A stretch of 64,000 nt of DNA from Dactylosporangium fulvum. GTDB lineage: Bacteria > Actinomycetota > Actinomycetes > Mycobacteriales > Micromonosporaceae. The stretch lies in NCBI RefSeq assembly GCF_025137375.1, contig NZ_CP073720.1, positions 4,240,501 to 4,304,500 of the forward strand, read 5' to 3'. Position numbers and translations under genes: made by a program. Below are positions 61,390 to 64,000 of this stretch, in pieces (position 1 is the first letter of the stretch; each line of letters begins with the position of its first letter). A model generated the notes under the pieces. The model searched no databases. It saw nothing but the letters and a program-made list of their open reading frames with translations, and was not told where the DNA came from.

Positions 61390-61752
61390 GCTGTGGACGG
61401 CAGCCGAGGGTCCAACGCGTCGGGGAAAGTAGCCACGATCGTCGCGGGCGTGGTGACCGGCGCCGACTCGATCGACGACCTCGACATGCTGCGCCACGGC
61501 GGGATGCCGGCCCTGTTCGACAGCGTGTACGCACGGTCGACGCTGGGGTCGTTCCTGCGGACGTTCACCCACGGCCACGTCCGGCAGTTGCAGGCCGCAG
61601 GGCGGCAGTTCTGGTCCGGCTGGCCGGGCAGGCACCGTTGCTGCCCGGCGCCGGCGCGGTCACGTTCATCGACGTCGACTCGCTGCTGCGCAGGGTCCAC
61701 GGCAAACAGAAGCAGGGCGCCGCGTTCGGTCACGCTAACCCGGGTCATTCGT
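61390..61752 (+). pseudogene. IS1380-family transposase fragment, frameshifted
   Basis: The first frame reads SNASGKVATIVAGVVTGADS, IDDLDMLRHGGMPALFDSVY, ARSTLGSFLRTFTHGHVRQL. After a frameshift near 61620-61640 the next frame continues TFIDVDSLLRRVHGKQKQGA, AFGHANPG. These blocks match the N-terminal third of IS1380 transposases (GAD-IDD---LRHGGM, STLGSFLR-FT-GHVRQL, D-D-----VHG--KQGA-FG). The rest is absent. Confidence 0.8.
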
Positions 61753-61939
61753 TAAGACCGCATCTTGTTAGGGGTTGTTGCTGGTCAGGAGGTCCAGCTT
61801 GTGGGCGCGGCGGTGTACCTCGCCCAGGCGCGTCGCGACGAGGCGGCGCACCACGGGATGGGTCAGCCGGCAGCGGCCGTGCCGCCGCCGATCGCGGTGG
61901 ACGTCCGGCGCGGGGCTGCGGGGTCGGCCCGCCGGCATC
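61753..61939. other. intergenic remnant region
   Basis: No plus-strand gene is convincing. The minus strand reads CRLTHPVVRRLVATRLGEVH, RRAHKLDLLTSN before a stop near 61770, which could be the tail of a lost gene, but no family was recognised. Confidence 0.3.
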
Positions 61940-61951
61940 TACGCTGTGGTG

Positions 61952-62755
61952 ATGGATCCTGTGCTGCACGGACCAGCCGCAGGGGAGGGGCCCGCGCCCC
62001 GGTTCGGGCCCGTCGACAGGGTCGCGGTGCTCTCCGACGTGCACGCCAACGTGCCGGCGCTGACCGCCGTCCTCGATGAGCCCGACGTGCGCTCCGCCGA
62101 CCTCGTCGTCTTCTGCGGCGACCTCACCTGGGGGCCGGAGCCGCAGCGGACCGTCGAGATCGTGCAGCGCCTCGGGGAGCGGGCCGTGTTCGTGCGGGGC
62201 AACGCCGATCGTGCGGTCGTGGAGCTGGCGCGTGGCGGGCGGGAGGCCGAGACGCCGCGGGAAGCGTGGATGCCGGGGCAGCATTCCGCCGGGGCGGTCG
62301 ACTGGGTTGCCGGGTTCCGGTTCACCGTGATCGTCGACGTTGTCGGGCTCGGCGCCGTCCGGTTCTGTCACGGCTCGCCGCGCGGCGACACCGAGATCCT
62401 CACGCCGGGCACGCCGGCCGATCGGCTCGCCGAGGTCCGTGCCTGCTTCGCCGAGCCGACGCTTGTCAGCGGCCACTCGCATGTCCAGTTCGACCGTACC
62501 GTCGACGGGCTGCGCAACGTCAATCCCGGCAGCGTCGGCCTGCCCTACCACGACGGGGAGCCGGGCACCGCCTACTGGGCGCTGCTCGGGCCGGACGTCG
62601 AGCTGCGGCGGACCGCGTTCGAGGTCGCGGCCGCGATCGAACGCTGCCGCAGTGTCGGCGACCCGGCCGCGGAGCGGATCGCCGGGCTGCTCACCGCGCC
62701 GCCGACGGTCGCGGAGCTGACCGCCCACGCGGAGGCGCTCAGGTTTTCCGACTGA
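61952..62755 (+). CDS. calcineurin-like metallophosphoesterase (YfcE/MJ0936-like)
   Basis: This 267-residue protein has the two-metal phosphoesterase motifs in order: AVLSDVHANVPAL (D-x-H), FCGDLTWG (GD), FVRGNADRAV (GN-D), CHGSPR and GHSHVQFDR (GH-H), with GSVGLPYHDG near the end. It hydrolyses a phosphodiester or phosphomonoester; the YfcE-like group acts on small substrates. ATG 61952 is six bases after a TACGCT -10 (61940-61945). It overlaps the convergent gene by 17 bases. Confidence 0.9.
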   Translation: MDPVLHGPAAGEGPAPRFGPVDRVAVLSDVHANVPALTAVLDEPDVRSADLVVFCGDLTWGPEPQRTVEIVQRLGERAVFVRGNADRAVVELARGGREAETPREAWMPGQHSAGAVDWVAGFRFTVIVDVVGLGAVRFCHGSPRGDTEILTPGTPADRLAEVRACFAEPTLVSGHSHVQFDRTVDGLRNVNPGSVGLPYHDGEPGTAYWALLGPDVELRRTAFEVAAAIERCRSVGDPAAERIAGLLTAPPTVAELTAHAEALRFSD

Positions 62756-63827
62756 CGGCGACGGGCTGCGGGTGGGGGATTGCGGCGAGCGCCAGCCCCA
62801 GCAGGGCCGCGCCGGTGCCGATGAGGAACGGCAGGGACAGGGCGGGCTGGCCGAGCCACTCCCAGAGCGGGTGCCACGACGGGTGCGGCTCGTCGAGGTG
62901 GTGTGCCGCCATCGACGGTACCGCCACCAGCGTCGGCGCCCACCACAGTGCCATGGCCACGCCGAACAGCGTCAGCACCGAGCCGCGGGCCGGATGGCCG
63001 GGCTCGGTGCGGCGGCTCGCCCAGCCGAACAGCAGGAACGCGACCGCGGCGGTGAGGAGGCCACCGGCGACGCCGAACGGGTGCACGGCGGACGGCGTCG
63101 CCCGCTGGAACTGTGCCGTCATGAAGGTTGTGTCCACTGTGGACTCGAAGTTCACCTGCAGGGAGAACGTCGTGTCGCCGCGCTCGGCGACGATGGTCGT
63201 GGACGTGGGGATCGTGTCCGGGTCGCAGGGCGGGCCGATGCAGTCGTACAGGTTGTGAATGATCGGCGGGTAGACCGTCCAGCCCTGTGCGTGCAGGTTG
63301 TCGGTGGCCTGGTCGACGATCTGCTGCGGCGGCACGTCCGGCACGCCGTCGACCCCGCCGCCGACCGACGCGAGCCCGTATTCGCCGCCGTCGCCGAGCA
63401 GCAGGTCGTCGGCCGAGGTCCAACTCAGCGGCGAGCCGTAGATGACGAACATGGCGGGCGCGTCCTGGACCCCGGCGAACCGCTGCCCGGGCACGATCCC
63501 GGCGAGCATCGCCTCGGCCTCGGCGGCGCTCGGCAGCGGCCGGGCCGTCTCCCACGCGAGCCGGGTCGCGAACGCGGCGCCGAACACGCCGCTGATGACG
63601 GTGGCGAGGACGGCCCAGAGGACGACGGATCGGCTGGCCGGCCTGCCGATCCGGGCCCGTAGGCCGTGCCGGACCAGGTCGGCGGTCTCCCGTAGGGTCG
63701 GCCGGGTCCGTCCCGGCGGCGCGGCCTCGAGGAGTGTGCCGAGCAGCTCGTCGCCGCGCGATCGGCGGTACGCGCGAGGGTAGGCGAACATCCGCCGCCG
63801 GTACCGGCGGGCGAGCGGGCCGGTCAT
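62739..63827 (-). CDS. membrane protein partnered with a PadR regulator
   Basis: This 362-residue protein begins MTGPLARRYRRRMFAYPRAY with a short cytoplasmic helical head (YRRSRGDELLGTLLEAAPPG) like those found in membrane proteins encoded after PadR genes. One TM (~70-92) and a large extracellular region with a probable disulfide (CIGPPCDPDT) follow, then three C-terminal TMs. No enzyme motif. Its ATG overlaps the PadR stop by one base, so the pair is translationally coupled; the regulator probably controls it. Confidence 0.75.
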   Translation of the reverse strand: MTGPLARRYRRRMFAYPRAYRRSRGDELLGTLLEAAPPGRTRPTLRETADLVRHGLRARIGRPASRSVVLWAVLATVISGVFGAAFATRLAWETARPLPSAAEAEAMLAGIVPGQRFAGVQDAPAMFVIYGSPLSWTSADDLLLGDGGEYGLASVGGGVDGVPDVPPQQIVDQATDNLHAQGWTVYPPIIHNLYDCIGPPCDPDTIPTSTTIVAERGDTTFSLQVNFESTVDTTFMTAQFQRATPSAVHPFGVAGGLLTAAVAFLLFGWASRRTEPGHPARGSVLTLFGVAMALWWAPTLVAVPSMAAHHLDEPHPSWHPLWEWLGQPALSLPFLIGTGAALLGLALAAIPHPQPVAVSRKT

Positions 63828-64000
63828 CACGCGGTCCGCGGGCGGGCGGCGCGGAGGCGGGCCTCGGCGGCGGTGGTCAGCTGGCGCAGGCGGGCGGTCT
63901 CGGCCCGCAGGGCGGTGAGCCCTTCGGTGGTGAGCCGGTAGTAGCGCCGCATCCGTCCGTCGACCTCCTCGTCGTGGTCGTGCTCGACCAGGCCCTCCGC
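63827..64000 (-). CDS. PadR-family transcriptional regulator, C-terminal part
   Basis: The visible 57 residues read AEGLVEHDHDEEVDGRMRRY, YRLTTEGLTALRAETARLRQ and end RAARPRTA. The wing motif with RRYYRLTTEGL is diagnostic of PadR winged-helix repressors. The N-terminal helix-turn-helix lies beyond the window. Stop codon overlaps the start of the membrane protein gene. Confidence 0.88.
   Translation of the reverse strand, partial: AEGLVEHDHDEEVDGRMRRYYRLTTEGLTALRAETARLRQLTTAAEARLRAARPRTA

Overview
The window is about 64 kb of very GC-rich DNA with strong G/C third-position bias, GTG/TTG starts and many leaderless-looking genes. Gene content points to a mycelial Actinomycete, most likely Micromonosporaceae (Dactylosporangium- or Actinoplanes-like). 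The evidence includes DUF3349 beside a PiT transporter, a septum-formation-family lipoprotein, an MT0933-like antitoxin, IS701/IS1182/IS1380 remnants, WapA-like RHS proteins and a nitrate reductase-flavoprotein fusion. The genus assignment is inference.

Layout. (1) 1-9.4 kb holds mixed chromosomal genes: the N-terminal part of an M20 amidohydrolase, a MarR-GNAT fusion regulator, a nucleotidyltransferase, a DUF899 protein, a bacterial RING-finger protein head-to-head with an MBL hydrolase, a PiT phosphate transporter operon (order as in mycobacterial pitA-Rv0544c-Rv0543c), and a membrane-anchored expansin-like protein with cytoplasmic ETVVI repeats. (2) 9.4-21.4 kb is accessory: a YwqG-type protein, an IS701 scar, an ArsR-MFS pair, two nearly identical tandem lipoproteins, RidA with a divergent WYL regulator and palindromic operator, a Cmx/CmlR-type efflux pump with a probable leader peptide, cold-shock protein, solitary antitoxin, HEAT-repeat protein, septum-family lipoprotein, and an IS5 scar. 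(3) 21.7-29.9 kb is a minus-strand glycine/serine operon, gcvP-gcvT-gcvH-glyA-lipA-sdaA, headed by a tandem glycine riboswitch. (4) 30.0-37.3 kb is a minus-strand peptide-uptake operon: solute-binding lipoprotein, two permeases, a beta-lactamase-fold serine hydrolase, a GbsR/MarR regulator and a double ATPase.

(5) 37.6-51.2 kb: sugar-efflux MFS, GGDEF-EAL protein, MerR regulator with an aldo/keto reductase under a textbook MerR promoter, a large NACHT NTPase (probable anti-phage defence), a MOSC protein and a 1,319-residue nitrate reductase fused to a diflavin reductase. (6) 51.2-61.8 kb is a mobile-element graveyard (Mu-C transposase, DUF6262, IS1182 and IS1380 fragments) surrounding a 2,270-residue secreted RHS/YD-repeat protein. 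Its C-terminal tip is hydrophobic and of low GC, and a 66-residue membrane protein overlaps its stop codon, which looks like a toxin-immunity pair. (7) 61.9-64 kb: a metallophosphoesterase, a membrane protein and the end of a PadR regulator.

Functional integration: regions 3 and 4 together would import peptides, release amino acids and degrade glycine and serine to one-carbon units and pyruvate, with glycine sensed by RNA. The NACHT NTPase and RHS cassette are the conflict-related loci. Several genes share a -10 element 6-7 bases before the start codon, indicating leaderless transcription. No complete tRNA, rRNA or CRISPR array was recognised.
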